Assembly (NCBI GenBank): GCA_024734495.1
Contig: JALMQS010000128.1
Coordinates: 20,215,573-20,279,572 of the forward strand
Length of the DNA stretch: 64,000 nucleotides
Direction: 5' to 3'
Origin: Forficula auricularia
Taxonomy: Eukaryota; Arthropoda; Insecta; Dermaptera; Forficulidae
Shown here: positions 44,311-54,864 of the stretch, in pieces
Position numbering within the stretch: the stretch's first letter is position 1
How the letters are laid out: the number at the start of each line of letters is the position of its first letter
Notes under the pieces: model-generated
What the model was told of the DNA's origin: nothing
The model's input: the letters and a program-made list of their open reading frames with translations, nothing else
The model's database searches: none
Made by a program: the position numbers and the translations under genes

Positions 44311-46379
44311 GAACACTTATTAAACATAGCTATCTACCAACAGTGCCTTAGCCAGTCTTTGAAGGACCATGTGCTCTAAATGTTAAATTCGGACTCTATA
44401 ATTTTTAATAAATATTAATAAAACAGGTAATATAATTCATTTTTTTGTAAGAACTTATTTTTTATTATTGGATTAAGCAATTTATTTTTTTTCTATTTTT
44501 ATTGGTTTTTAAGTTTTTGTTTTTTGGTAGGGGGTTTAGGGCCTCCTACAAGCTGGGCCCTGGGCGGGTGCCCCTGCTGCACCTGCCCAGTTACGGTACA
44601 ACCTACCAAGATCTAAGATTTAAATTGACCTTCTTTCTTTTTTTTATTTATTTAAATTAAAATATTGTGGGAATTAACTAACGACCTATACCGGATTCGA
44701 CACTTGATTTTTCATTTAATTCCTCATCTTCCCCAACATTAATTTTGTTTATTTTTTTATGTAAAAAAATAAAAAATTATGAAAGGAGTTTCCCCAATTT
44801 TCCTCCCTTCCTTATATAAAGATTTAAGAAAAAATGTGTGAAAAAAATAATAACAAGGACAATCGATTGTATTGAGTGAGACCTTTAAGCCCCGGTTGAA
44901 AGTATAAAACATTTCTTGTAATTTTATTGGCCAATAAATTATTATTTAGTTTAAAATTTAATTCAATTGTGGCGATAAGATGCTTCACGGAGCTGTTTTT
45001 AAAATCTTCTAAAAAATTCCATGCATTTTTCATAAAATAAAAATTATAAAACACTCTAATATGTTCTAATTAAAGTAGTTGTTTCACCATATGGGGTTTC
45101 TTAGGATTTTCTTAAATTTAGACAGATTATTATTTAAATACTTCTGCATCGATTGTTGGCAAAAATTTATGAACAATATAGTTCCGGAGATATTAAATTC
45201 CAAAGATAGAGTTTTCCAGACTCTTATACATTGCACTATACGGGATATCGGAAAATGTACATACATTTTTAATTATAATTAAGAAACTCTTCTAACCATT
45301 GTTATAAAAAACTAAACCAACATTAAACAATAACTAATACATTTTTAAAGAAAATTTTAATTCCTAGTTACAACACAGTTTCTGAGATAATAATGAATAA
45401 ATAATGAAAAATGTATGATGAAAAATTTACACTAAAAACATGCTGGCAACAACGCATGTATTTAACCTAAAAAGTGGATTAACTTTAGTACTTTTTTGAC
45501 GTTTTTCGCTTCAGTCATTGTCGCAACAGCTTTCAATCGCTTATTAAGAACTTTTTGTTTTATAAATTGACCTTTATAATGTATTTTATCTGTCATTTCT
45601 ATGATAAAAATATTCAAGCTCGGACAATGTTGCCAGATTTGTCAAACGAGAACTGGATTGGCTAGTAGTGGTACATAAACAGCAAAAAGTTTTGGGCTTA
45701 TGAATTATGAATCCTTATTGTCTGTTCTATATACTCTAGTATTATAACTTTTTGCTAGTATTGTCGCGAAACAACTACATTAAATATATTTATTATGTAC
45801 AACAAAAACATATTTTCATCAAAAAGCACGTTTTGTTACTAAGACTGAGTTTACCTTATGGAATGAATTCAGAATCACTTGAAACGTCTTCAGCACCAGG
45901 CACATTGTTCATTATGATGATAATATATGTCTAATCTAAGTGGTTTTAGATAAAACTTGTCTTTTGATAAATAACTCAACCATCTAAGCATCAAATCTGC
46001 AAAAAAACATCAAAATTTTACCTGAATTGTAAATTTACATACCTGCCCTAGAGGAAAATTTAACAATACCCGGTATGTGAATCAGAGTTGAATACACTTG
46101 CTTCTTCACGGGTTTTAAAAACATGTTTTCAGATTCCTTTGACGGTTTCCTGATATTTTGCTATTGAAAGTAAACGCTGATGTATTCTGGCTGAGGATAC
46201 TCAAATGCAGAGTGGAGGGGATTCATAGAAAAAAGTTCATGTTTAGGATGAGAGATGGCGTGCTGCGCGCGGGGGCGCCGAAGGGGGGGGGGGTCGCATC
46301 CTCGGAGCCCCTTTTCTGAAGGTCTGGGGCTAAAAAAAACAAGACTTTAAAAAAAAAAAGCTAATATATATTTATATCT
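44311..46379. other. AT-rich stretch with unrecognised frames
   Basis: Minus-strand frames at 45266-45084 and 45054-44824 are open for 60 and 76 codons but show no known domain; they are separated by a stop. A repeat remnant with GGGCCTCCTACAAGCTGGGC lies near 44530, and a GCGCGCGGGGGCGCCG patch near 46265. No gene can be supported. Confidence 0.35.
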
Positions 46380-46665
46380 ATAAATAAATACTCATCTTTT
46401 ATAAAACAACCTTAAAACGTTTATTGGAATATCATACGTTTCGGGAGAATTTCTTCCTTTATCAATGAAATTTTAAATTAAGAATTTTTAAAAAAAATAA
46501 AGTTGCTTTATGAAATAAATATAAACAAAAAGTGCTGTTTTATATTCATATGATAAAGCAACTTTTTTTCTTTTTTAAAAAATTCTTAATTTAAAATTGC
46601 ATTGATAAGGAAGAAATTCTCCCGAAACGTTTGAGCATTTTCTTTATAAAGATTTGTATCTTAAT
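46380..46665. repeat. Large inverted repeat at the LINE 5' flank
   Basis: ATCTTTTATAAAACAACCTT...ACGTTTCGGGAGAATTTCTT is followed by the inverse GAAGAAATTCTCCCGAAACG...TTTATAAAGAT. Weak hammerhead-like cores (TTGATAAGGAAG...CCCGAAACG) lie in each arm. Confidence 0.55.
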
Positions 46666-46720
46666 AAATATAAAAACGGACGGTCAAAATAGGAAAAGAC
46701 AAAAGCAACGGAAACGGCAA

Positions 46721-47932
46721 ATGATTTTTGGTACGTGGAATGTACAAGGTATATCTACAAAACAGAGAGAAGTGTTCCAGGAGCTAGAGAGATTTAAATT
46801 GGATGTGTGTGTTCTGAGCGAAACAAAGAAGAAAGGGTCAGGAATTGAAGAAAAGCAAAATTTTATCCACATCTACAGTGGGGTCCCAAAAGAAAAGAGA
46901 GCTCGGGCAGGTGTGTCTGTAGCAATAAATAAAAAATTCAAAAAACACATAAAGGACTGGGAATATATAAATGAAAGACTCCTAACCGTAAATGTTAAAA
47001 TATACGGAAGGGATATAATGATAATAGCAGTGTACGCGCCAACAGATGATTCTTCCCTTGAAATTAAAGATGAATTTGAAGCTACTCTTACGGATGTGAT
47101 CTCAAATATCGGGTGTAGGAAGGAAATAATCATGATGGGAGATTTTAATGGACGAACTGGATCAAAACAAAATGACAATTTTATTGGTCAATTCGGAGAA
47201 GAAACTACAAATGATAATGGCAGTAGATTGACCGGAATATGTGAAAGCTACAACTTACGGATCTTGAATGGATTCTACCAACACAGACACATCCACAGAT
47301 ATACATGGCATCAACCTACAAGGAAGTTAAAATCCATAATAGACTACATTATTATGAAACAAATGACAACTCTTAAAGTAAATGATGTACGAGTATATCG
47401 GGGAGCTGATTGTGGCTCTGACCATTTCCTCCTGAAAGCGAATATCTACTTTAATAAAATCGAAAGGAATAACCAAACCGATTTTGAAGACACTACTGCT
47501 GCAAAGAGTAGACATCCGGTCTACAACTTGGAGCTGCTAGGAGATGACTCAATAACTTTCCTATTTAAACTGAGACTTGCTAGTAAAATGAGAGATAAAA
47601 TTGAGGGAACAGCTGAGGAAAGATACGAATGGTTGAAATCAACAATACACGAGGCCGCATACGAAGCTCTAGGAGAGATCAGAATCACAAAGAAAAAACA
47701 AAGAAATTATTGGATGGATGAAGAACTGGAGGGAGCCATAAAAGAAAAGAGTTTACTATATCAAAGATGGTTGAACACAAATGATCCAGAAGACAGAAAA
47801 ATATATACAAGATCCAGGGCGGAAGTAAAAAAACGGGTAAATGAAAAGAAAATGAAATGTGGCTTAAAGCGTGTGAAGAGGTTGACAGATTTATTGGTAC
47901 GGGTGGGAGGTCGAGAAAAGCTTGGAAAATAA
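46721..47932 (+). CDS. LINE endonuclease (APE-type) and N-terminal linker
   Basis: Endonuclease motifs in order: GTWNVQG (about residue 4), SETKK, YAPTDD, MMGDFNGRTG, IIDYI and a terminal GSDHFLL. This is the AP-endonuclease fold that nicks target DNA. I take ATG 46721 as start because it immediately precedes FGTWNVQG; the frame itself is open further upstream. The correct frame ends near 47850, where a short A run (AAGAAAATG) appears one base short. Translation then drifts to a stop at 47930-47932, and the sequel is in the frame of 47857-49581. Confidence 0.85.
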   Translation: MIFGTWNVQGISTKQREVFQELERFKLDVCVLSETKKKGSGIEEKQNFIHIYSGVPKEKRARAGVSVAINKKFKKHIKDWEYINERLLTVNVKIYGRDIMIIAVYAPTDDSSLEIKDEFEATLTDVISNIGCRKEIIMMGDFNGRTGSKQNDNFIGQFGEETTNDNGSRLTGICESYNLRILNGFYQHRHIHRYTWHQPTRKLKSIIDYIIMKQMTTLKVNDVRVYRGADCGSDHFLLKANIYFNKIERNNQTDFEDTTAAKSRHPVYNLELLGDDSITFLFKLRLASKMRDKIEGTAEERYEWLKSTIHEAAYEALGEIRITKKKQRNYWMDEELEGAIKEKSLLYQRWLNTNDPEDRKIYTRSRAEVKKRVNEKKMKCGLKRVKRLTDLLVRVGGREKLGK

Positions 47933-49581
47933 TATCAAGGACCAGGCAAAATTTGCAAGAAAATTGCAATTTATCATTAATTAAAATGAACGAATGGAGA
48001 GAACACTTCCAGTTTTTACTACAAGAAAACAGAGAAAATTATAAACAACAAATTGAACTAGGACAAAGGGCGACAGAAGAAGTAGAGGAGATAACGATTG
48101 AGGATATTCAAAAGGCTATGAAGAGTATGAAAAATAATAAAGCCCCTGGTCCAGGAGGCATACCAATTGAACTGATTAAACACAGCCCACAAGAAACTAT
48201 TGAAATGCTATCAGAGATATTTAATGAATGTATAAACGGAACAGGTGAACTACCTTCGGAATGGACTCAAGCGTGGATCACGCCAATATACAAAAAGGGA
48301 GATAGAAAAATATGTAACAACTATAGGGGTATAAGTGTAACGAGTACAATTGGTAGGCTGTATGGACGAATACTAAAGGAAAGAATAGAAAAGGAATGGA
48401 ACGACATTGAAGAGCAGAGCGGCTTTAGAGCTGGAAGATCATGCACGGATAACATATTCTGTCTACGAAACCTCATTGAAAAACGACATGCAAGAAACCT
48501 AGAAACCCACCTCATTTTTGTTGATCTACAGAAAGCCTACGATAGTGTTCCAAGACAAAATATGATAAAAGTACTGGAGACAACAACAATCAATAGGCGC
48601 TATATCGACGCGGTTAAACATCTATATATAAAAAATAGATCAGCAGTTAAAATAAAGAATGAGATATCAGATGAGTTTCAAACAAATAAAGGTCTACTGC
48701 AAGGATGTTGTCTGTCTCCTACTCTATTTCGAATATATGTCTCATATGCCCTGCAAGAATGGACAAAAAAATGTGGATCAATGGGACTACAAATTGACGA
48801 GTCGTACCTCTACACATTATTATTTGCGGATGACCAAGTTGTTATTGCAGCAGATATAGATGACGTAAGCTACATGACCCGTAAACTGGAAGAGGAATAT
48901 AATAGATGGGGACTGGAAATAAACTTTAAAAAAACAGAATACCTGACGGTCGGGACAGAGGGGGAAAATCTGGATATCAATGGAAAAGTGATAAAAAACT
49001 GTAAGGAATTTAGATATTTGGGATCTGTCTTTAGCGAGGAGCCAAACTGTGAGAGGGATATTAAAAATAAAATCTGTCAAGGTCGAAGAGCTATTGGGCA
49101 ACTGAATGGGGTCTGGTGGAGCAAAGGGATCAAACAGGACACAAAAAAATATATATATCGGTCCATAGTGGAAGGCATAGCCCTATACAATTCAGAAACA
49201 TGGGACATGAATAAGAAAAACGAAAAAAAATTACAAGCGCTCGAAATGGATGCGATGAGAAGGAGTTGCAGAGTGTCGAGATTGGAGCATATCCCAAATA
49301 CAACTATAAGGGACAGGATGAAAATGGAAAACGACATAATAGATAGAATAGAAAGGAAGAGATTAATATGGTACGGACACCTCAAAAGAATGCCGGAAGA
49401 TAGGTGGCCTCATAAAATATGGACCTGGATGCCCACGGAAAGACGGAGGAGAAGAGGAAGACCGAGACGAACGTGGAAGCAGGGAGTAGATGAGGCAATG
49501 ACCAGTAGGCAACTACAAGAGCAAGACATCCTGGATAGAGAGAATTGGCGTGTTGGATGCGGAAAACGGCGCATGCTGTAG
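47857..49581 (+). CDS. LINE reverse transcriptase and C-terminal domain
   Basis: Open for 574 codons. The reverse transcriptase includes NKAPGPGGIPIELI (about residue 93), NYRGISV, FVDLQKAYDSVPR, QGCCLSPTLF and the catalytic LLFADDQ (about residue 322). The C-terminal part has WYGHLKRMPEDRWPHKIW and a basic GRPRRTWKQGVDEAM segment before the TAG. It copies LINE RNA into DNA at the nicked target. There are no internal stops. The listed ATG is internal: the natural protein is continuous with the endonuclease upstream. Confidence 0.9.
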   Translation: MWLKACEEVDRFIGTGGRSRKAWKIISRTRQNLQENCNLSLIKMNEWREHFQFLLQENRENYKQQIELGQRATEEVEEITIEDIQKAMKSMKNNKAPGPGGIPIELIKHSPQETIEMLSEIFNECINGTGELPSEWTQAWITPIYKKGDRKICNNYRGISVTSTIGRLYGRILKERIEKEWNDIEEQSGFRAGRSCTDNIFCLRNLIEKRHARNLETHLIFVDLQKAYDSVPRQNMIKVLETTTINRRYIDAVKHLYIKNRSAVKIKNEISDEFQTNKGLLQGCCLSPTLFRIYVSYALQEWTKKCGSMGLQIDESYLYTLLFADDQVVIAADIDDVSYMTRKLEEEYNRWGLEINFKKTEYLTVGTEGENLDINGKVIKNCKEFRYLGSVFSEEPNCERDIKNKICQGRRAIGQLNGVWWSKGIKQDTKKYIYRSIVEGIALYNSETWDMNKKNEKKLQALEMDAMRRSCRVSRLEHIPNTTIRDRMKMENDIIDRIERKRLIWYGHLKRMPEDRWPHKIWTWMPTERRRRRGRPRRTWKQGVDEAMTSRQLQEQDILDRENWRVGCGKRRML

Positions 49582-49613
49582 AACAAACCGCTTTATATAT
49601 ATAAATATAAAAA

Positions 49614-50328
49614 GAGAAGGTGATGTTTCATCATTCATCTGTCAACGCACAGCCTAAACCGCTTGACCTAGAAAGATGAAATTTGGAGTGTATTTACTTT
49701 CAACGATTTATGGGTGTATGAAGAAGGGCTTTTTTGAAATTCGAACCTTAAAGGGCGGAAAGGGCCCCAAAATGTGTTTTCAGAGTTTTTTAAGATCTCT
49801 TAACCAAAAAAGATTATCGATATGGATTTAGCTTAGAATGGTGAAGCATTGAAATACAAAAAAAGAAATTTGAGTATTTTGCTCTATTTGTACCCGAAAG
49901 AGAGGTATAGTCTTTTTGGGGTAAATTTTTGAAACATTTGAAGTGCTCTATCTCCTCGAGTTTTTAAGTTTTATCATTAAAATTTGGTACATAGGTTTAT
50001 TAATGCTAAATCTCGGGAAGGTTTTTTATTTTTTTGAAATTTGACCCATGAATTGAAAATGGGAGATTTTTGATTTTGTGGTCTAAAACACAAAAGGCTT
50101 CGTATCTTTCTTGCCCTTGGACCAAACTCAACCAAATTTTGTAAACATAATCTGTGGGCCACTAGAAGGTTAGAAATGCAAAAAATAACCACCCAAAAGG
50201 ATGAGAGAGTCAAAAAATAAAAGAGGGAGGGGTGTGATAAGATCCAATTCCTGGGCCAGGATAAAGTCTCGGCGACCCGGCTGCATTACTAAATTAAATT
50301 ATAATAGAAAAAAATATATCTTTTTTTA
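49614..50328. repeat. Non-coding repeats after the LINE
   Basis: Starts with a segment containing CATCTGTCAACGCACAGCCT, and later (about 50105-50200) the CTCAACCAAATTTTGTAAAC module of the Helitron/family B group. No coding frame is supported. Confidence 0.45.
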
Positions 50329-50445
50329 TTATAAACAAAAGGATCCAGTGGGTTTCAAATCCGGGATCTTTTCATATCCGGTGTGATGATTACTAAAGAG
50401 CAAGGATTTTATATCCTCTTAGCCATTGATCCCGAACTCAAAAGA
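50329..50445 (-). mobile_element. tRNA-like element, copy 2
   Basis: TATAAACAAAAGGATC at the left and a GATCCCGAACTCAAAAG block at the right correspond to copy 1 at 38508-38643. The tRNA-like interior is more degraded (GGGTTTCAAATCC in place of the B box on the plus strand's complement). Confidence 0.5.
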
Positions 50446-50694
50446 TAATAACTAATAATAATAATTATTAGCCCGAGGGTTTTGAGTATCTTTTTTTGAA
50501 AATTCGATGGATTTTTTCAAAAATACAATTCACGGTGAAAACCTCTCTTTAATACTAGTATATTGCATATCAGTGTGTTTTTTTCTTGAAGGTCGAACTA
50601 ACAAGAGGGACTAAGTCCTCTGATATACAATGTAAAAATATTCTACTAAAATCTTGGATTTTAGACCTTAATTAAATTATTTATTGATCTAATA

Positions 50695-51044
50695 CAATGC
50701 TTCTTAAAGTAGGGGGCCATGGATTACCCGCAGAGGACCCGCGAAGAGTCGCAAATATAACAAATAAATTATTATTGTTAAATAAGTATATTTTTATAAA
50801 TAGTTTTTTAACCAATCTGAAGGGGCGGGTTAGGCTAGGGGTTAGCGTACCAGTTCGAATCCGACCGGCTAACATCTGATCTGTGGCTAGAGACAAATTA
50901 AAAAAAAATAATAATAAGTATTGTAAATTGGCTTATGGCTAGAAAGTCCAAAAAGCCAAAAAAACAAAAAAAAACAATCTGAATTAAAAAAATAGGCCTT
51001 GGGTTCCAAGGGGGCCGCGACTTCAAAAAGTTTAAGAAGCACTG
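50695..51044. mobile_element. hAT MITE with 8-bp target duplication and nested SINE
   Basis: Ends CAATGCTTCTTAAAGT and AGTTTAAGAAGCACTG (as inverse, CAGTGCTTCTTAAACT). The duplication ATCTAATA is at 50687-50694 and 51045-51052. Like 30781-31156 it carries GGGGCC/GCGAC motifs just inside the ends. Confidence 0.85.
50822..50974 (+). mobile_element. tRNA-derived SINE inside the hAT MITE
   Basis: Head GGGTTAGGCTAGGGGTTAGC and a B-box-like AGTTCGAATCC, then a poly-A-rich tail. The 9-bp duplication CAATCTGAA flanks it (50813-50821 and 50975-50983). Nesting dates it after the MITE. Confidence 0.7.
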
Positions 51045-51119
51045 ATCTAATATCTAATGTTTATATGAATTGAAATATGTTGAAATCAATCATCTCTTCT
51101 AAAGCATTATTTGTAAGAA

Positions 51120-51415
51120 ATACGCGGTTTTCGAACGCTCAACATCACTTCGCTAGATAAGAATCGAATTAACACATTCGCTAGCATGTTTATCCCTATG
51201 ATTTCTAGAAGTCTTGAAACTCACATTTGGCTTTCCCGCGACCTATGATCTTCAGCTGTTTAAGATCCGCATTCATAGATACCTTTGACTCCTACTCTTC
51301 TCATAAAATTTCGTCATCTTCTTTTCGTGACTCAGGGGCCAATCTAGGCATGAAGGGGCTGATCCTTCTTGGGTAACTGCTTCTCTCATCGATATCAATG
51401 AAAAAAAAAATTAAT
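51120..51415 (+). pseudogene. LINE 3' fragment
   Basis: Sequence related to 27104-27731, including RNTRFS-type and SRSLETH-type remnants, a GGGGCCAATCTAGGC 3' UTR block and a poly-A tail near 51405. Heavily frameshifted. Confidence 0.65.
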
Positions 51416-51429
51416 TAGAATTGTATAAG

Positions 51430-52110
51430 TATTTTTTATTTTTTTAATGAAAATGATGAGAGAAGGAGTTACCCAAGAAGGTCATCCACTGGCCTGGGTT
51501 GGCCCCTCCATCGTGAAAAGAAGAAGAGCGGATTTTATGGGCTGGGCGGGGGTCGAAGGTATCTGTGGATACGGGTCTTAAACAGCTGAAGGTTATAAGT
51601 CGCGGGGAAGACGGTGGCTGGGATCGAGTTCCAGTCTCTGGAGGTCATAGGGATAAAAGAGTTGGCGAAAGCGCTTGTTCGATTTTTATCCAATTTGATA
51701 GCAAAGGGGTGCTAAGCGTTCGAAAACCCCGTGTTTCTCGTAAAGAGTGCTTTAGGGGGGATAATTGATTTCAGCTCGACTGAACAGACACCATGATAGT
51801 TTAGTATCTGTAGTACAGGGAAAGGGCAGAAACGGTTCTTCGGTGAGCCAGGGAGTCGAGCGAGTTAGTTAGGGCAGGGTCTCCTATTAGTTTAATTGCT
51901 CGCTTCTGAATTGCATCCAGTGTGGCAAGCTTGGAGGCCCCTCTCCACAGATAAGACCCATATTCGAGACAGGGACGAATTTGAGCCTTATACAGTGTAA
52001 GAGAAGACTGGGAGTATAATAGCGTTTAGACCTAAATAGGAGACCAAGCTTGCGCGCTGCAGCTTTAGCAGTGGTTGAGATATGGTCATTCCAAGAAAGT
52101 TTTTTTCATT
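51430..52110 (-). pseudogene. LINE 3' fragment, tail-to-tail with the previous one
   Basis: Minus-strand relative of 27104-27731, starting at a poly-T (its poly-A) near 51430. Contains GCCTGGGTTGGCCCCTCCA, the RYYHG- and HPF-type coding remnants and the [12 protein letters not shown] region near 51990. Interrupted by several shifts. Confidence 0.7.
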
Positions 52111-53113
52111 TTTAATCCTTTCTCTATTCATTTTCGTGGCTCTGAAAATTAGTCTTTTTACACCAAATTAGATCAGCCTGAATCGTTTTGTTCACCGTTT
52201 GGCGACGGTCCCAAATGCTTGCCGGTTTTCTCCAATAAATATTGATAATTTTGAGGGACCATTTTGGGTTACGGCTTTTGACTGGTTACCACGCGATAAA
52301 CATTTTCAAATTTAAAAATTATCTTCATAGTACCTATTTTACCTTGGACTTTAATTAATTAAATTCTTGAACTTCAATGTCAATCATAAATGAATCTACT
52401 CTAGTCTACTAAATATGTAAAGCCAATATTGTTAGAGTGACATAAAGATATTTATTGTCAATGTGACAAATTACAGGCGAAACAGACTCCATTTAATCAA
52501 TCATTATAGAAAGCCAACAGCCCACCTACTTCGAATTCAATTATTAATATCTAAAGATAAATTCACGCTTAATTGTCAATTAAATGTATGAATATAGCAA
52601 CAAATTCATTTAATTATTAGGAATCATAATTATTACCTTAGATTTCAAATGAAAAGAACCTTTTAAAAAAAATTAATTGATTCCAACAATTATGACGTAA
52701 TACTGTCCAACAATAGAAAAGATGTCGTGTCGGTCGACCATTGTTAATTTAAATATGAATCATCTAATCCAGCTTTGAAATGATCCGATTGGGAGATGAT
52801 CCTAGTTAAAGTTTCAACGGTCTTGGCATATTCACAGTGCCGGTTTCCTAAAGGGATCAGCAAAGGTAAGCACCATGTGGCCTGGTTGGTCCTGAAGTCG
52901 GTGACCTTCTTCTCACCCCATAAGCTTTTGGCGTATTTCCAATCCCACTCGTGTTGCGTGCATACGCAGCATCCCATTGGGATATATCGGAGGGGATAAA
53001 CTCAGAGATAGATCCGATTCTCTAATCTATTTTCGATTGAAATGCAACAACTATGCCTAAGAATTTTTTCTCATTGCCAGTAAAGGCAGAAGTCGTTCAA
53101 TTTATAGTGCGAA
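52111..53113. other. Unassigned stretch
   Basis: A TTATGACGTAAT motif near 52692 recurs at 55577 and 62084 with similar neighbours, marking a dispersed repeat. A patch at 52790-52990 is less AT-rich and has frames on both strands, without known domains. Confidence 0.35.
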
Positions 53114-53897
53114 GTGTTCGCTGAACACTTCACTTTATCTATGTACTGCCCTACAATATTATATATGTTCTGTAAAGCAGACATCGAGCGTCTACAGAAA
53201 CTACAGAACAAAGCCATGAGGAATATATTAAAGTGCAATAAATTTACAAAGGTCAAATCAATGCTTGATACATTGGAGTGGCTTGATGTGAAGAATGGTA
53301 TAGAAATGCAGGTTATGGTATTTATTTATAAAATTAAAAATCAATTAGCACCGGAATATCTGATGGACATATTAGATGAAACGAATCCCACACATTCATA
53401 CGGGACAAGACAGAGAAATGATTTCTACTTGAGTAGAGTTAATAAAACAAGTACAATGAATAATGTATTTTATAAGGGCTTAAGAGCATACAATAACTTA
53501 CCCGAACATATAAAAAAACTTAAGAACCTAGTTGCATTCAAAAGAGAGATGAGACTATTACTTTTGTCACAACAAGAGTAAAAAATCATCTCGTCAATTA
53601 GTATTTATAAACAGTATATTCCTTGTTGCAAGGGTGGATATGTAGGTATATGTTGTGTATTATATATGTATTATTGTAAATATATTTATAAATATATATG
53701 TATATGTGTGTGTCCCATTATTTATTTATTATTTATTTAAATGCAGTAATCCACTCCTTGGTCTTGTCTCATATGTGTATGTGTATAGTTACTTATTGTC
53801 ATGTATTGTGTATTATATATCTGTATGTTTATTATTATATGTTATATTTTAGAATTATGTCTATCATTTGTTTCTCAAAATTGAATGTATTAGTTAA

Positions 53898-53970
<73 letters not shown>

Positions 53971-54045
53971 AATTGTATGAATATAACAGAGTGGCTAATA
54001 AAGATTATTATTGTTATTTTTGTTATATTCGTTATCTCATAGTAT
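53114..54045 (+). pseudogene. LINE 3' end with (AT)n tract
   Basis: A 155-codon frame contains IERLQKLQNKAMRNILKCNK, MLDTLEWLDVKN and HSYGTRQRNDF, then AYNNLPEHIKKLKNLVAFKR before its stop at 53581. This is the end of a LINE reverse transcriptase (CR1/Daphne-like; clade uncertain). The 3' UTR holds an (AT)n microsatellite at about 53899-53965 and ends in GGCTAATAAAGATTATTATTG. 5'-truncated. Confidence 0.72.
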
Positions 54046-54059
54046 CAAAATTGTGATTT

Positions 54060-54330
54060 TTGTTTTTTTTTAATGTAGGATTAATTTGAATTTTTGTTAT
54101 TATTAATATTAGTATTTATGTACATGTGTTCATTTGTTTATTGTCATGTGTGGTGTGTTATACATTTATATGTTTATTATAAATTGTTATAATTTTAGAA
54201 TGTATTAATTATCTTTATCTTTGTATCTCAAAATTGAATGTATTATTTAAAAACAAATTACATATATTTGTTTAATTGTATGATAGATAGCTAAAATAGC
54301 TAATAAAGAATTATTATTATTATTATCTTA
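54060..54330 (+). repeat. Second copy of the same LINE 3' UTR
   Basis: Repeats the 53770-54030 segment (TTATTGTCATGTGTGG, CTCAAAATTGAATGTATTA, TAGCTAATAAAGAATTATT), without the (AT)n expansion. It ends in an (ATT)n tail. Confidence 0.6.
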
Positions 54331-54335
54331 TATTA

Positions 54336-54864
54336 TTAAAGTAGTTCTTTCACAAATGCAAAAATTAAAGAACTCTTCGAAACTTGAAATATAAGTCATT
54401 AAAAGCATACTGTTAAAATTTGAAGACGATTTACCACACCAAACATGAAATAATTGCAATTAAAAATGACAATTTTTACGTAGGATAGAAAGGGAAGGGT
54501 GGGGATATGATCATTATTTTATTTTTTTTCATTGAAGGAATTTCACCAACTTGATGAAAAAGTAATATTTGTTACAATAATATATTTGGAGTAACATAAA
54601 AAAATTTGAAATTATTTACCTCTTAGTTTTGATAAAAAAAGAAAAAAAACATATTTAGGCGATTATTTTTAGTGGAGGGGATATAAGCATAATGGCTTGG
54701 AAACGATCCGGCAAGTATGTGTGTATCCATATAGAGATTTCGTAGTGTGAGTGTTACAGTCACGTTAAAAAAACATAACCTAAAATTTTAGTTGCGTTCA
54801 TATTTATAGAGTGGCTACGGGGCTAAAACTTTTTGTGTGGTTTGTCGCGAAAGAACCTCCTTAA
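54336..54864 (-). mobile_element. TTAA-flanked MITE, copy 3 (inverted)
   Basis: Ends TTAAAGTAGTTCTTTC and GAAAGAACCTCCTTAA. Its left end directly follows the (ATT)n tail of the LINE fragment. Confidence 0.7.

Larger units (their letters stand above)
46677..49602 (+). mobile_element. Nearly full-length RTE-like LINE
   Basis: 2926 bases flanked by the 11-bp direct repeat AAATATAAAAA (46666-46676 and 49603-49613). It holds one endonuclease/reverse transcriptase coding region split by a single frame break, and a 3' UTR of only about 20 bases ending in a TA-rich run. Absence of RNase H, a very short 3' UTR and an APE-type endonuclease suggest the RTE clade. The target repeat is AT-rich, so it is only moderately convincing. 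Confidence 0.85.

Noticed and set aside
44824..45266. Two minus-strand frames of 60 and 76 codons
   Set aside because: No domain, separated by a stop, AT-driven composition and no splice signals that join them convincingly.
53698..54042. A 114-codon frame with an alternating Ile-Tyr stretch
   Set aside because: The Ile-Tyr run is the (AT)n microsatellite in the 3' UTR of a LINE.
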